A stretch of 64,000 nt of DNA from Endozoicomonas sp. 4G (GTDB lineage Bacteria; Pseudomonadota; Gammaproteobacteria; Pseudomonadales; Endozoicomonadaceae). Where the stretch lies: positions 1 to 64,000 of the forward strand of contig NZ_CP082909.1 in the NCBI RefSeq assembly GCF_023822025.1. Direction: 5' to 3'. This document shows positions 35,395 through 42,013 of this stretch, in pieces; positions within the stretch are counted from its first letter, which is position 1, and each line of letters opens with the position of its first letter. The notes beneath the pieces were generated by a model. It was not told where the DNA came from. It saw only the letters and a list, made by a program, of their open reading frames with translations, and ran no database searches. A program made the position numbers and the translations under genes.

Positions 35395-35621
35395 GCTGCC
35401 TCTTCGAGCCGGTTGACGATGTCGGTGGTAGCCTGCTGGAACGCCAGCCTGCACTGCTCCTCGGCGTACCGGGCCACGGCGAGCGCGGGATAGATCTGCT
35501 CGCGTTTGATCAGGTCGCCTGCGAGGCCTGCCGCGTCGAAGGCGCGCGATAGGCGGACCCGGCCCGCTACGGCGCTCAGATAGGCGTCGCGCGTGCCCCG
35601 CCAGTTGGTCGGATCGGTCAC
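35391..35621 (-). CDS. Small helical phage protein
   Basis: Seventy-six residues from a GTG start overlapping the previous stop: VTDPTNWRGTRDAYLSAVAG, all-helical (YPALAVARYAEEQCRLAFQQ). The family is not recognised. Confidence 0.5.
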   Translation of the reverse strand: MTDPTNWRGTRDAYLSAVAGRVRLSRAFDAAGLAGDLIKREQIYPALAVARYAEEQCRLAFQQATTDIVNRLEEAA

Positions 35622-35869
35622 AGGTAGTACCTCCGGTCGGTCCACTCGACTTGGATATCGTCCAGGCGGGCGGCGAGGACACCGAATTGCGCCGACGTGA
35701 CTTTGCGTCCCGGCTGAATCCAGTCGATGCGCGGCCGGCGGTCGACGCGGATCCGGGGCGCGCCGTTGGCGGATGCGGCGAGGATCCGACAGCCGGCCCT
35801 GCGCAGCAGTGCGCAGGCGTAGAGCACGCGGCGGGCTTGGCTGGCGTTGGGGTTGCATTTGCCGATCAT
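35618..35869 (-). CDS. Small phage protein, unknown
   Basis: Eighty-three residues, MIGKCNPNASQARRVLYACA, basic, with GRKVTSAQFGVLAARLDDIQ. It may be DNA-binding by charge, but no motif is certain. It starts 16 bases after the preceding gene. Confidence 0.5.
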   Translation of the reverse strand: MIGKCNPNASQARRVLYACALLRRAGCRILAASANGAPRIRVDRRPRIDWIQPGRKVTSAQFGVLAARLDDIQVEWTDRRYYL

Positions 35870-35884
35870 GGTCCATCTCCCTGG

Positions 35885-36667
35885 TCAAAATGCAGTGGTG
35901 AGGCGGTATTCCATCGTCGAGCCGTGGCCGTGCTTCGCCCCTTCGCGCGGGCGCTTCTCGAGCCGCCCGGAGCGCAGCAAGGGGCTCAAGCGGGTAGAGA
36001 TGACGGCCGGCGTGGGCGCGTCCAGGGTCGTGGCGGCGATGGCAATGGCCGCGGCGAGCTCTTGCGTGGACATCCAGCGCTCGCGGTCCGCGCGGAGCGT
36101 GCCGGTAATCCAAAAGGTCAGCGACCCGGGCTGATGCTCCGGCCCGAGGCCGCCGCGCGCTGCTCGTCGGCGCGACTGAACGGGCCCCAGCAATACTCGA
36201 GCTGGGTGCCGTCCTCCGAGCGCCGCTGGACGATCTGCCCGGTCGACCGGTAGCGGTGGAGCAGGTTGGCGACGCCCTTGGAGTCCAGGCGCTCGGGCGC
36301 CAGGGCGATCAGTTGCGCGACGCTCACCCACCCATGCTTGGCCTTGATGCGCTTGATGATGCGCTGGGTCAGGGAGGGCAGCATCGTGCTCCCGACAGCC
36401 CCGCGGTCCTTGGGCTTGGCCTTGACCCGTGCGGCCGGAGCTGTCGCCTTGACGGCACGCTCGCGTTGCTGCGGGGTGATCGTGGGCGCACACCCCTGAT
36501 CGGCGCGGCAGGCGACGACCGGCTCGGGCGTCGGGCGCAGTCCGATCTGCTCGCGCTGCATTTCGCGCGGCTGGTAGCGCGGGGGCATCTCGGGGGCGAT
36601 AGTCCCTGAGCGGGGCTCCCGGATCGGGCCGATAGAGTGGGCCGGCGGTATAGATGCCTCCGTTCAT
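35885..36667 (-). CDS. Two-winged-helix DNA-binding protein (frame breaks)
   Basis: It is assembled from MNGGIYTAGPLYRPDPGA (start 36667), then MPPRYQPREMQREQIGLRP after a break near 36590, and a C-terminal part after a break near 36125. Two helix-turn-helix-like blocks are visible: RIKAKHGWVSVAQLIALAPE with VANLLHRYRSTGQI, and WMSTQELAAAIAIAATTLDA with LLRSGRLEKRP. It has about 260 residues and is probably an early regulator or replication factor. The breaks make boundaries uncertain. Confidence 0.5.
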   Translation of the reverse strand: MNGGIYTAGPLYRPDPGAPLRDYRPRDAPALPAARNAARADRTAPDARAGRRLPRRSGVCAHDHPAATRACRQGDSSGRTGQGQAQGPRGCREHDAALPDPAHHQAHQGQAWVGERRATDRPGARAPGLQGRRQPAPPLPVDRADRPAALGGRHPARVLLGPVQSRRRAARGGLGPEHQPGSLTFWITGTLRADRERWMSTQELAAAIAIAATTLDAPTPAVISTRLSPLLRSGRLEKRPREGAKHGHGSTMEYRLTTAF

Positions 36668-36894
36668 GCTGCGACCTCCCGTGTGTCGTCGTCGTCGTCG
36701 TCGTCCGGCTCGATTTGACCGAACCCGCACTCGTCGCACCCCTCGGCGGGGTCCGCATCGGCAGCTCCGCAGTCCCGGCAGAACCAGGTGCTGACGCTGT
36801 CGCCGAACTCATCGACGCCGGTCTGGAAGCGGTCGGCGTAGAAGCCGGATTCGAGCCAGAGGGCGCCGGCGGCGATGGCTTGCTCCAATGTCAT
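36664..36894 (-). CDS. Small acidic zinc-ribbon protein
   Basis: Seventy-six residues, MTLEQAIAAGALWLESGF, with CRDCGAADADPAEGCDECGF, a compact four-Cys zinc ribbon. A run of seven aspartates follows near the C-terminus. It is probably a nucleic-acid or protein adaptor. Confidence 0.55.
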   Translation of the reverse strand: MTLEQAIAAGALWLESGFYADRFQTGVDEFGDSVSTWFCRDCGAADADPAEGCDECGFGQIEPDDDDDDDTREVAA

Positions 36895-37073
36895 TGCACG
36901 ATCTCCACGTCGCGGATGGCGGCCCGCTTGGCCATGGCGGCGACGAACGCCAGGGCGGACCAGGTGCTCAGCTCGGATTCGAGCCGGTCGAGTTGTTCGA
37001 TGGTCAGGTCGGTCAGGTCGCCGCGGCTCATGTCGCGCAACGCCCGCTGCAGGTTGTCGACGGCGATGCTCAT
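36891..37073 (-). CDS. Small helical phage protein
   Basis: Sixty residues, MSIAVDNLQRALRDMSRGDL, then an amphipathic helix (TIEQLDRLESELSTWSAL). It resembles small coiled-coil regulators. An earlier in-frame ATG two codons upstream is possible. Overlaps with both neighbours suggest one mRNA. Confidence 0.45.
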   Translation of the reverse strand: MSIAVDNLQRALRDMSRGDLTDLTIEQLDRLESELSTWSALAFVAAMAKRAAIRDVEIVQ

Positions 37074-37240
37074 CGCCATTCCTCGCTCATCCATGAAGCC
37101 AGTGCCGCGGTGCGGCGCGCGGCGATGATCCGGCGGCGACGCCGCAAAGTGACCATGCGGGGGACGGCCCAGTCCGACAGGGCGCACAACGCGGCGAACG
37201 CCAGGCTCAAGGTGCCGATCAGGATCAGGGTGTTGGTCAT
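37070..37240 (-). CDS. Small single-pass membrane protein
   Basis: Fifty-six residues. TLILIGTLSLAFAALCALSD near the N-terminus forms one membrane helix, followed by a very basic cytoplasmic stretch (RMVTLRRRRRIIAARR). It may be an exclusion or membrane-targeted early protein. Confidence 0.45.
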   Translation of the reverse strand: MTNTLILIGTLSLAFAALCALSDWAVPRMVTLRRRRRIIAARRTAALASWMSEEWR

Positions 37241-37494
37241 TGGGAGGGCTCCCGGTCGTCGTCCTGCGTTGTCCGGACCCGGCTGTCGGTGATCACCCAA
37301 CCCGAGCTGTCGGACCGCGTGGTCTCGATCCACATCTCGGCGCACGCGGTGCCGGAGCCGGATCGGTCGCTGAAAACCGTCTCGCCGTGCTCGCCGGTGC
37401 ATTTGTACATTCGCCACAAACCTGCGCTGGCGGGTGCGGGGGCGATGGTGGCGGCGATGAGGGCGGCGAGGATGAGGGTGGTCTTGGTTCTCAT
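37237..37494 (-). CDS. Secreted DUF4124-like protein
   Basis: Eighty-five residues with a signal peptide (MRTKTTLILAALIAATIAPAPASA) and a following WRMYKCTGEHGETVFSDRSG, the start pattern of DUF4124. It is periplasmic if expressed. It is the last protein gene before array 1, so it is transcribed after the Tas-like operon if the transcript reads through. Confidence 0.55.
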   Translation of the reverse strand: MRTKTTLILAALIAATIAPAPASAGLWRMYKCTGEHGETVFSDRSGSGTACAEMWIETTRSDSSGWVITDSRVRTTQDDDREPSQ

Positions 37495-37550
37495 GGTGTC
37501 GGTCTCCTTGCGGTTGTCTCGCTTAAGGTATTTCATTCTTTCGATGGAAA

Positions 37551-38017
37551 TGGCTCGATCGCCATCCTTGATTCGTTCGGCTTTTTGGCTCGATTGCTTC
37601 GCCTGGTTCTCTCCCCATGGATGGCTCGATTCTGCTGTCTGGTTCTTTCAAGATGGATGGCTCGATTCTGCTGACTGGTTCTTTCCAGATGAATGGCTCG
37701 ATCGTGCGCAGTGATTCTTTCTTGTACATTGGCTCGCTCGCCGGCTTTGGTTCTTTCAAAATGCTTGGCTCGATCTCTCGATTTGGTTCTTTTCCCGATA
37801 CTGGCTCGATTGTTCGCCTTGGCTCTTTCGTTATTGATGGCTCGATCAGCTGCGATGGTTCTTTCAGTCATCATGGCTCGATCCCGGGTTATGGTTCTTT
37901 CCTTTACTGTGGCTCGCTCGCGCGTACTGGTTCTTTCGGCCCTTCTTGCTCGCTCGCGCGGACTGGTTCTTTCACTTATCGTGGCTCGATCCTTGAACAT
38001 GGTTCTTTCGGTCGGGG
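37551..38017. repeat. TIGR-like array 1 (13 units of 36 bp)
   Basis: Twenty-six consecutive half-units of 18 bp (one of 17) alternate between TGGCTCGATY-N8 (A) and TGGTTCTTTC-N8 (B). Examples of A are at 37622, 37658, 37802 and 37838. Examples of B are at 37640, 37748, 37856 and 37964. The constant 10-mers are well kept while the 8-mers differ in almost every copy. Half-units are multiples of three, so an open frame of GS-I/F-xxx hexapeptides results and is not a real protein. The 36-bp unit with two repeats and two short spacers matches the TIGR array pattern. Confidence 0.85.
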
Positions 38018-38021
38018 TGGC

Positions 38022-38045
38022 TGCCCGAGCGGCAATCCGCTCGGG
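38022..38045. terminator. Strong hairpin between array 1 and the Tas-like gene
   Basis: GCCCGAGCGG pairs perfectly with CCGCTCGGGC over a CAAT loop. It lies 12 bases downstream of the Tas-like stop and just before array 1. No T-run follows on the minus strand, so it could be a processing or boundary element rather than an efficient terminator. Confidence 0.6.
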
Positions 38046-38056
38046 CTTCGTTCAAT

Positions 38057-39184
38057 CTACTTTTGCGCAATCTGCGGCGGTTTAATGTAATGGGCATGCC
38101 CGCCGTGCGCGATCACCCAAGGCGCGGGCGGCTCGGTGCCGGTTTCCTGGCGCCACCAACTCTCTTGGAGATGCGAAAGGAACAGCTTTACCGCGTAGCG
38201 CTGACTCCGCATCTGGATCTGAGCTGGCGGAAGCATGGGAACGCCCGGATAATCGTCGTCGGCTTTGCAGGCTGCCGCGGTCGGCGTGGTGCCTGACTCC
38301 AACAGCGCGCGCGCTTTCTCGGCGCTACATCCGCCCGAGTACCAAGCATGCGCGTCGGTTTGCTTGCCGATTTTCTTTCCGGTCAGCGCCTTCGTGGCCT
38401 GATCCGACAGCATCCCCGCGAGGTTGCGCTTCCATTCCAGGGTTTTGCGTTCACGGTAGACGCGACCATAAAAGCCGTCGGGATGATTGGAGACCTTCAC
38501 GAAACTCTCGCCGATCTTCCAGCACAGCGTTTTCAAAGGGCCGTTGAATGGCTTGCGCGAGATCGCCGAGCAAGCGTTCGCCTCGGTCAGCTTCACCTCG
38601 GTGCCATCCGGCTTATGGGTTGCCATGTGGATCAGGTTGGCCGGGTTGCGCCCGACCTTCTCGGCGACCGCAACCAGGCGCTCTTCGATGCTCGGGCCTT
38701 TCGTCTCGGTCCAGATCGCCTTGGCCTGCTCCCGGCTGCACCATTGAACGTTCGGGTCCAGTCCGGCGAATCGCCAGATATGCCCGGCGGTCGGGGCCTT
38801 ATTGATGTCGATGTGGGCCAAGAGCCCGGCAGCCAGAATCGGCCCGATGCCTGTTGTCTGGTCAAAGAACCACGCCATCGGGTGGGTCTCGGTGTAGATG
38901 GCGAGCAGCTTCGCGACCGAGTCTTCCAGGGCGGTAAATTGCTTCCCGACCCAGTCGATCGCCTCGTGCGGCTCGGCGGTGTTGCCGGACTTCTTGGCGT
39001 CGCGCTCAAGCCCCTTGGATTGGTTGCCGACGGCAATCCGGTTCGCCTGCATGTTGTAGTACAGATCGACCAGATAGCGTGCTTCGGAGTCGGTGACCCC
39101 TCCGCCGTTTTGGCGCAACCCCTTGGTCATGTCGCGGGTCAGCTTGTAGACGGGCGTCAGCATCGATTCAAGTTCGGCGTGCAT
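38057..39184 (-). CDS. Tas-like protein with IS110-C-terminal/Nop-like domain
   Basis: A 375-residue intact protein. The start 39184 is chosen because ggagag lies just upstream of MHAELESMLT. Residues 1-100 are helical. Residues 108-146 hold TTGIGPILAAGLLAHIDI and HIWRFAGLDPN, the helix-hairpin-helix signature shared by the IS110-family C-terminal domain and Nop domains. KTLCWKIGESF and FYGRVYRERKTLEW (residues 218-251) continue it. No DEDD, RuvC or HNH motif is visible, so a nuclease-free guide-binding type (TasA-like) fits best. It is flanked on both sides by the 36-bp arrays, which is the main argument against a plain transposase. Confidence 0.72.
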   Translation of the reverse strand: MHAELESMLTPVYKLTRDMTKGLRQNGGGVTDSEARYLVDLYYNMQANRIAVGNQSKGLERDAKKSGNTAEPHEAIDWVGKQFTALEDSVAKLLAIYTETHPMAWFFDQTTGIGPILAAGLLAHIDINKAPTAGHIWRFAGLDPNVQWCSREQAKAIWTETKGPSIEERLVAVAEKVGRNPANLIHMATHKPDGTEVKLTEANACSAISRKPFNGPLKTLCWKIGESFVKVSNHPDGFYGRVYRERKTLEWKRNLAGMLSDQATKALTGKKIGKQTDAHAWYSGGCSAEKARALLESGTTPTAAACKADDDYPGVPMLPPAQIQMRSQRYAVKLFLSHLQESWWRQETGTEPPAPWVIAHGGHAHYIKPPQIAQK

Positions 39185-39225
39185 TGGTTCTCTCCGGTTG
39201 GCCGCCACCAGGGCGGCCGTTTTGG

Positions 39226-39492
39226 TTACGCGGCCTTATCGGCCATCGGGTTGAAGTTCAGCGACTTCAGTTCGCCATTCGCTTTCATGCCGTACTTGAA
39301 CAGCTCGGCGCGACGGCTTGCCAGATCGCGGCTCAGAAGGACTTGGTTGCGCACGCCGATGGAGAAGCTTTTCATCTTCTCGGCCGCGGTCAACTTGGCG
39401 TCGTTGAACACCTCGTCAAGCAATGCGGCGTTGGCGGTCATCATCGATTCGTAGGAATCGATTCGGGTTTCCTGTGTGACTTGGTCTGTCAT
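39226..39492 (-). CDS. Small helical partner of the Tas-like gene
   Basis: An 88-residue helical protein, MTDQVTQETRIDSYESMMTA, with SFSIGVRNQVLLSRDLASRR. It sits 41 bases before the Tas-like start on the same strand, between the two arrays. The intervening gap holds an inverted repeat (GGCCGCC/GGCGGCC) before the Tas ribosome site. I do not recognise a family. A cofactor, adaptor or regulator of the guide system is an inference from position only. Confidence 0.55.
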   Translation of the reverse strand: MTDQVTQETRIDSYESMMTANAALLDEVFNDAKLTAAEKMKSFSIGVRNQVLLSRDLASRRAELFKYGMKANGELKSLNFNPMADKAA

Positions 39493-39544
39493 ATGCGTAC
39501 CCTTAGGGTTGATTGATGACGGTTGATGAAACGCTTGGTGTTCC

Positions 39545-40158
39545 TGGTTCTGTTATCGGGGATGGCTCGATCACCTTTAATGGCTCTCTCAGCAACATTG
39601 GCTCGATCGATGTACGTGGTTCTTTCGCAGTTTTTGGCTTGCTCCTTTACACTGGTTCTTTTCACCTGACTGGCTCGCTTCAACACGCTGGTTCTTTCGT
39701 AGAATGTGACTAACTCTTTCGTATGTGACTCGATCACCAGTAATGGTTCTCTTCCCCGATCTGGCTCGATCGTACGTCCTGGTTCTTTTGTCGCGGCTGT
39801 CTCGATTCGCTTTAGTAGTTCCTTCGTTGCTTTTGGCTCACTCTTCAAATCTGGATCTTTCACCCTTAGTGGTTTGCTTCTGTATCGTGTTTCTGTCTTC
39901 GTATGTGGCTTGATCAGGGTCCTATGGTTCTTTTGCGTGTGTTGGCTCGATCGTTTTGATTGGTTCTTTCCCGGTGTTTGGCTCGATCAAGTGCTTTGGT
40001 TCTCTCTTGTGCTATGGCTCGATCTGCAATCATGGTTCTTTCCCTCAAGATGACTCACTCTCACCCCGTGTTTCTTTCAATACCCATGGTTCACTCCAGG
40101 TCGCTGTTTCTTTCCTCCGCTCTGGTTCGCTTGCGCTCTTTGGTTCTTACACAGTGAC
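39545..40158. repeat. TIGR-like array 2 (about 17 units of 36 bp, partly decayed)
   Basis: About 34 half-units follow the same grammar as array 1, for example A at 39563, 39762, 39943 and 39979, and B at 39617, 39744, 39961 and 40033. The constant parts are more degenerate (tgactcactc, tgtttctttc, tagttccttc). Phase slips of one base occur near 39707-39725 and 39924, and one A-A junction breaks alternation near 39726. The right end overlaps the stop codon of the upstream minus-strand gene at 40147. If transcribed leftward, this array comes before the small gene and the Tas-like gene. Confidence 0.8.
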
Positions 40159-40305
40159 TGGCTTTTTAGCGTCGATGCGCGCAATGGTCACGAACGCCCA
40201 ATGCAGCGCTTCGACGCGGGTGAAGAACCACGGTGAGACTTGGTCATCCTGCCAAAGGATTGCGCGGTACTGCCGGGCTTTGCATTGAATCTTGTAGGGG
40301 GCCAT
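40147..40305 (-). CDS. First gene of the leftward operon, unknown
   Basis: A 52-residue protein, MAPYKIQCKARQYRAILWQD, basic and beta-rich, ending AFVTIARIDAKKPVTV. Its TAA lies inside the last half-unit of array 2, so array and gene share bases. It is the first gene after the promoter at 40353-40381 and is probably an early protein. Similar small proteins resemble DUF-type modifiers. No name is given. Confidence 0.5.
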   Translation of the reverse strand: MAPYKIQCKARQYRAILWQDDQVSPWFFTRVEALHWAFVTIARIDAKKPVTV

Positions 40306-40334
40306 GGCCGTCTCCTGTGCTGCGATCGCCCTAA

Positions 40335-40388
40335 ATTGCGCGACCTGCAATCATCCTAGCCGCGTCCAGCCATTGCGTCAAGCGCAAT
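40335..40388 (-). promoter_or_regulatory. Leftward early promoter with two repressor operators
   Basis: On the minus strand TTGACG (40381-40376), a 17-base spacer and TAGGAT (40358-40353) form a good sigma70 promoter. Two operator copies frame it: ATTGCG-TCAAG-CGCAAT (40372-40388) over the -35 and ATTGCG-CGACC-TGCAAT (40335-40351) at the start site. The same palindrome lies in the rightward promoter at 40892-40908. The downstream transcript carries the small gene, array 2 and the Tas-like operon. Confidence 0.75.
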
Positions 40389-40402
40389 CGTAAGCGAAAG
40401 GC

Positions 40403-40426
40403 AAAAAAGCCCCGACTAGCGGAGCT
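40403..40426 (-). terminator. Terminator after the repressor gene
   Basis: On the minus strand AAGCTCCG-ctagt-CGGGGCTT is followed by a TTTT run, a classic intrinsic terminator. It ends repressor transcription just before the leftward promoter, insulating the early operon. Confidence 0.65.
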
Positions 40427-40446
40427 TGGTTTTGGGAGGAAGGTCT

Positions 40447-40823
40447 TTAAGCGCGCCGACGGTGGCGGGTCGGGCGGGTGTCTGCGGGAGATTTCTCAGG
40501 ATCATCACGCCATCGACGGAAGACCGAATCGAGCAGAGCCGGATCGATGGTGTCGATCAGCTCATGCAGCGCGGCCTTCCGTGGGTCTCCCTCCTTGGGG
40601 GCTGTCCATCCTCCGCCAGGCGGTAAATCTCCCATACTTTCACATCCAGTGCCTTGGCGATGGCTTCGAGGCGGTCGGTCGTGGCGGCCTGTTTGCCCTT
40701 GATGATCCGGTTGAGGTTGGCGGTGTCCATCTCGCCTGCGCGTTCCGCGAGCTGCTTCTGGTTGTACCCGCGATCAACCATCAAGTGATCGATCGCGCGG
40801 CCGATGTCTATGTTGGTGAGCAT
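40447..40823 (-). CDS. XRE-family phage repressor (one frame break)
   Basis: The helix-turn-helix reads GYNQKQLAERAGEMDTANLNRI within MLTNIDIGRAIDHLM..., then LEAIAKALDVKVWEIY. The frame breaks near 40600 in agccccca and the C-terminal part (KAALHELIDTIDPALLDSVF) follows in another frame to about 40447, roughly 125 residues in all. It is divergent from the Cro-like gene and next to shared operators, so it is the likely immunity repressor. The recognition target is inferred to be ATTGCG-N5-CGCAAT. Confidence 0.7.
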
Positions 40824-40881
40824 ATGCACATCGTCGCCGCGCGGACATCTCGAAGCGGTAAGCGTGCGCCGCAATTTCGCC

Positions 40882-40910
40882 TTGACAGTCTATTGCGGAA
40901 TGCGCAATCT
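40882..40910 (+). promoter_or_regulatory. Rightward promoter with operator, leaderless start
   Basis: TTGACA (40882-40887), a 17-base spacer and CAATCT (40905-40910) form the rightward promoter. The operator ATTGCG-GAATG-CGCAAT (40892-40908) overlaps spacer and -10. The start site would fall at about 40917, so the Cro-like ATG at 40918 would begin the mRNA, a leaderless message. Confidence 0.6.
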
Positions 40911-40917
40911 TAGGGGC

Positions 40918-41121
40918 ATGAACGGACTGAGACATCAACGAACCTCGCGCGGCTTACTTTTGAAGGATGCCGCGGAAAGCCTGGGCACGGATCCGGGGAA
41001 CCTGTCTCGCATCGAATCCGGCAAGCAGGCACCGAGCCTTCGCCTCGCCCGCAAGATTGCCACCTTCTACGGCATCACCCTTGAGCAGGTGTTTGACGGC
41101 CAATCAGAAAAGGCCGCCTGA
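40918..41121 (+). CDS. Cro-like XRE regulator
   Basis: Sixty-seven residues, MNGLRHQRTSRGLLLKDAAE with SLGTDPGNLSRIESGKQAPS, a compact XRE helix-turn-helix, then LRLARKIATFYGITLEQVF. Small size and divergence from the leftward repressor make it a Cro/CI-type antagonist. It heads the rightward early operon that leads to replication genes. Confidence 0.75.
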   Translation: MNGLRHQRTSRGLLLKDAAESLGTDPGNLSRIESGKQAPSLRLARKIATFYGITLEQVFDGQSEKAA

Positions 41122-41122
41122 C

Positions 41123-41428
41123 ATGCCCACCCCTTCACCCGAGCCCGTCGCGACATCCATCCACCCGACCATGAAGGTCGGGCGGTGGTCCGTATCCAAC
41201 GCGACGGGCTCGTCCTGTTCCGCGCACCTGCCACGCGCAGGCCGCGCCACGCTGTCGGTCACCGGCAGCTGCCCGATGTCCTCCTCGATCGCGCCCGCCG
41301 CGCGACTTCGCCCGCACCCCCGCGGGCTTTTTTATTCGTGTCCAGGCCAGCCGGCGGTGCCTCAACACCGGCAGCCGCAGCGTGTCCATCTCCTGCGCGG
41401 TGCTTGCGCCGATGTGCAGCTCACGTGA
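41123..41428 (+). CDS. Low-confidence ORF after the Cro-like gene
   Basis: The open frame from MPTPSPEPVATSIHPTMKV has a biased Ser/Pro/Arg composition. A competing frame contains VVRIQRDGLVLFRAPATRR, which looks more natural. A terminator at 41311-41335 would cut the transcript inside it. Probably one short gene of about 60 residues exists here, obscured by frame errors. I see nothing else in 41336-41560. Confidence 0.25.
   Translation: MPTPSPEPVATSIHPTMKVGRWSVSNATGSSCSAHLPRAGRATLSVTGSCPMSSSIAPAARLRPHPRGLFYSCPGQPAVPQHRQPQRVHLLRGACADVQLT
41311..41335 (+). terminator. Rightward intrinsic terminator
   Basis: CCCGC-acccccc-GCGGG is followed by ctttttttatt, a GC stem and T-run. It is placed soon after the Cro-like gene, where lambda-type phages use antitermination, so a regulated early terminator is plausible. 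Confidence 0.6.
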
Positions 41429-41569
41429 TGCGGCATCTTCGGTCGGGCGAACTGCGCTAACAGCGCGCCCGGCCCCTTTTCCGCGCCCGGTCCCGAGGCG
41501 CTCGGTATCGGACCAGCTCCTTGCCCGGTCACAGGGCGGGGCTTATCCACCAGGCAAGGAGTGGCCGCC

Positions 41570-41776
41570 ATGACGACGAACGTCGAGAAGAATCTCCACG
41601 TCGAAGAATTCAAAATTCGGCTGAAACCGGGCCAGGCGGAGTTGATCCGCTCGATGGCGTTGCAACTGGATATCCCTCCTGCGGTGTTGCTGCGGCACTT
41701 GGTGGTGCACGGCCTGGAGGGGCGTGACCTGACGGACAGTCTGCGCGATGCGCGGGCGAAGGGAAGGGCGCATTAG
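41570..41776 (+). CDS. Ribbon-helix-helix-like small protein
   Basis: Sixty-eight residues from MTTNVEKNLHVEEFKIRLKP, with a strand followed by AELIRSMALQLDIPPAVLLR, similar to ribbon-helix-helix or CopG-like regulators. The ATG at 41570 is favoured by aaggag nine bases upstream over a GTG at 41561. Confidence 0.55.
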   Translation: MTTNVEKNLHVEEFKIRLKPGQAELIRSMALQLDIPPAVLLRHLVVHGLEGRDLTDSLRDARAKGRAH

Positions 41777-41807
41777 GCCCTGACAAAACAACGATGGGGA
41801 GCTACAG

Positions 41808-42013
41808 ATGGTCGATCACGTCGACGAGGCCCGCACAGGGGCTGAGCGGGCCGCGGGGGTGGTGACGGTGACGGTGGAGCTGGACGCGCTGTCGTCCGCA
41901 CACTTGCTGGCCATGGCCACGCGCGCGGGCATGACGCCGGACGAGTACGCATCGCGCTTGGTGGCGGTCCGCCTGCAGGCGATCTGCGATCTGGCGACCG
42001 GGGTGGGTCGTGA
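41808..42013 (+). CDS. Small regulator-like protein
   Basis: Starts MVDHVDEARTGAERAAGVV and continues VTVTVELDALSSAHLLAMAT, a beta-helix-helix pattern close to the preceding gene. One frame correction near 42000 gives a TGA overlapping the next GTG start. Function is unknown, perhaps a second ribbon-helix-helix protein. Confidence 0.4.

Noticed and set aside
37617-38090. Plus-strand ORF of GS-I/F-xxx hexapeptides across array 1, and the similar frames in array 2
   Set aside because: The 18-bp half-unit is a multiple of three, so any stop-free unit stays open. The constant letters are conserved as DNA on both strands and the spacers show no codon-type constraint.
38057-39184. Ordinary IS110-family transposase
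   Set aside because: The N-terminal DEDD/RuvC-like catalytic motif is not visible, there are no element ends, and the gene sits between guide-like arrays. The shared C-terminal fold is expected for Nop-type proteins.
37551-40158. CRISPR array
   Set aside because: Repeats are only about 10 bp and alternate between two types with 8-bp variable parts. No cas genes are present. The grammar does not fit CRISPR.
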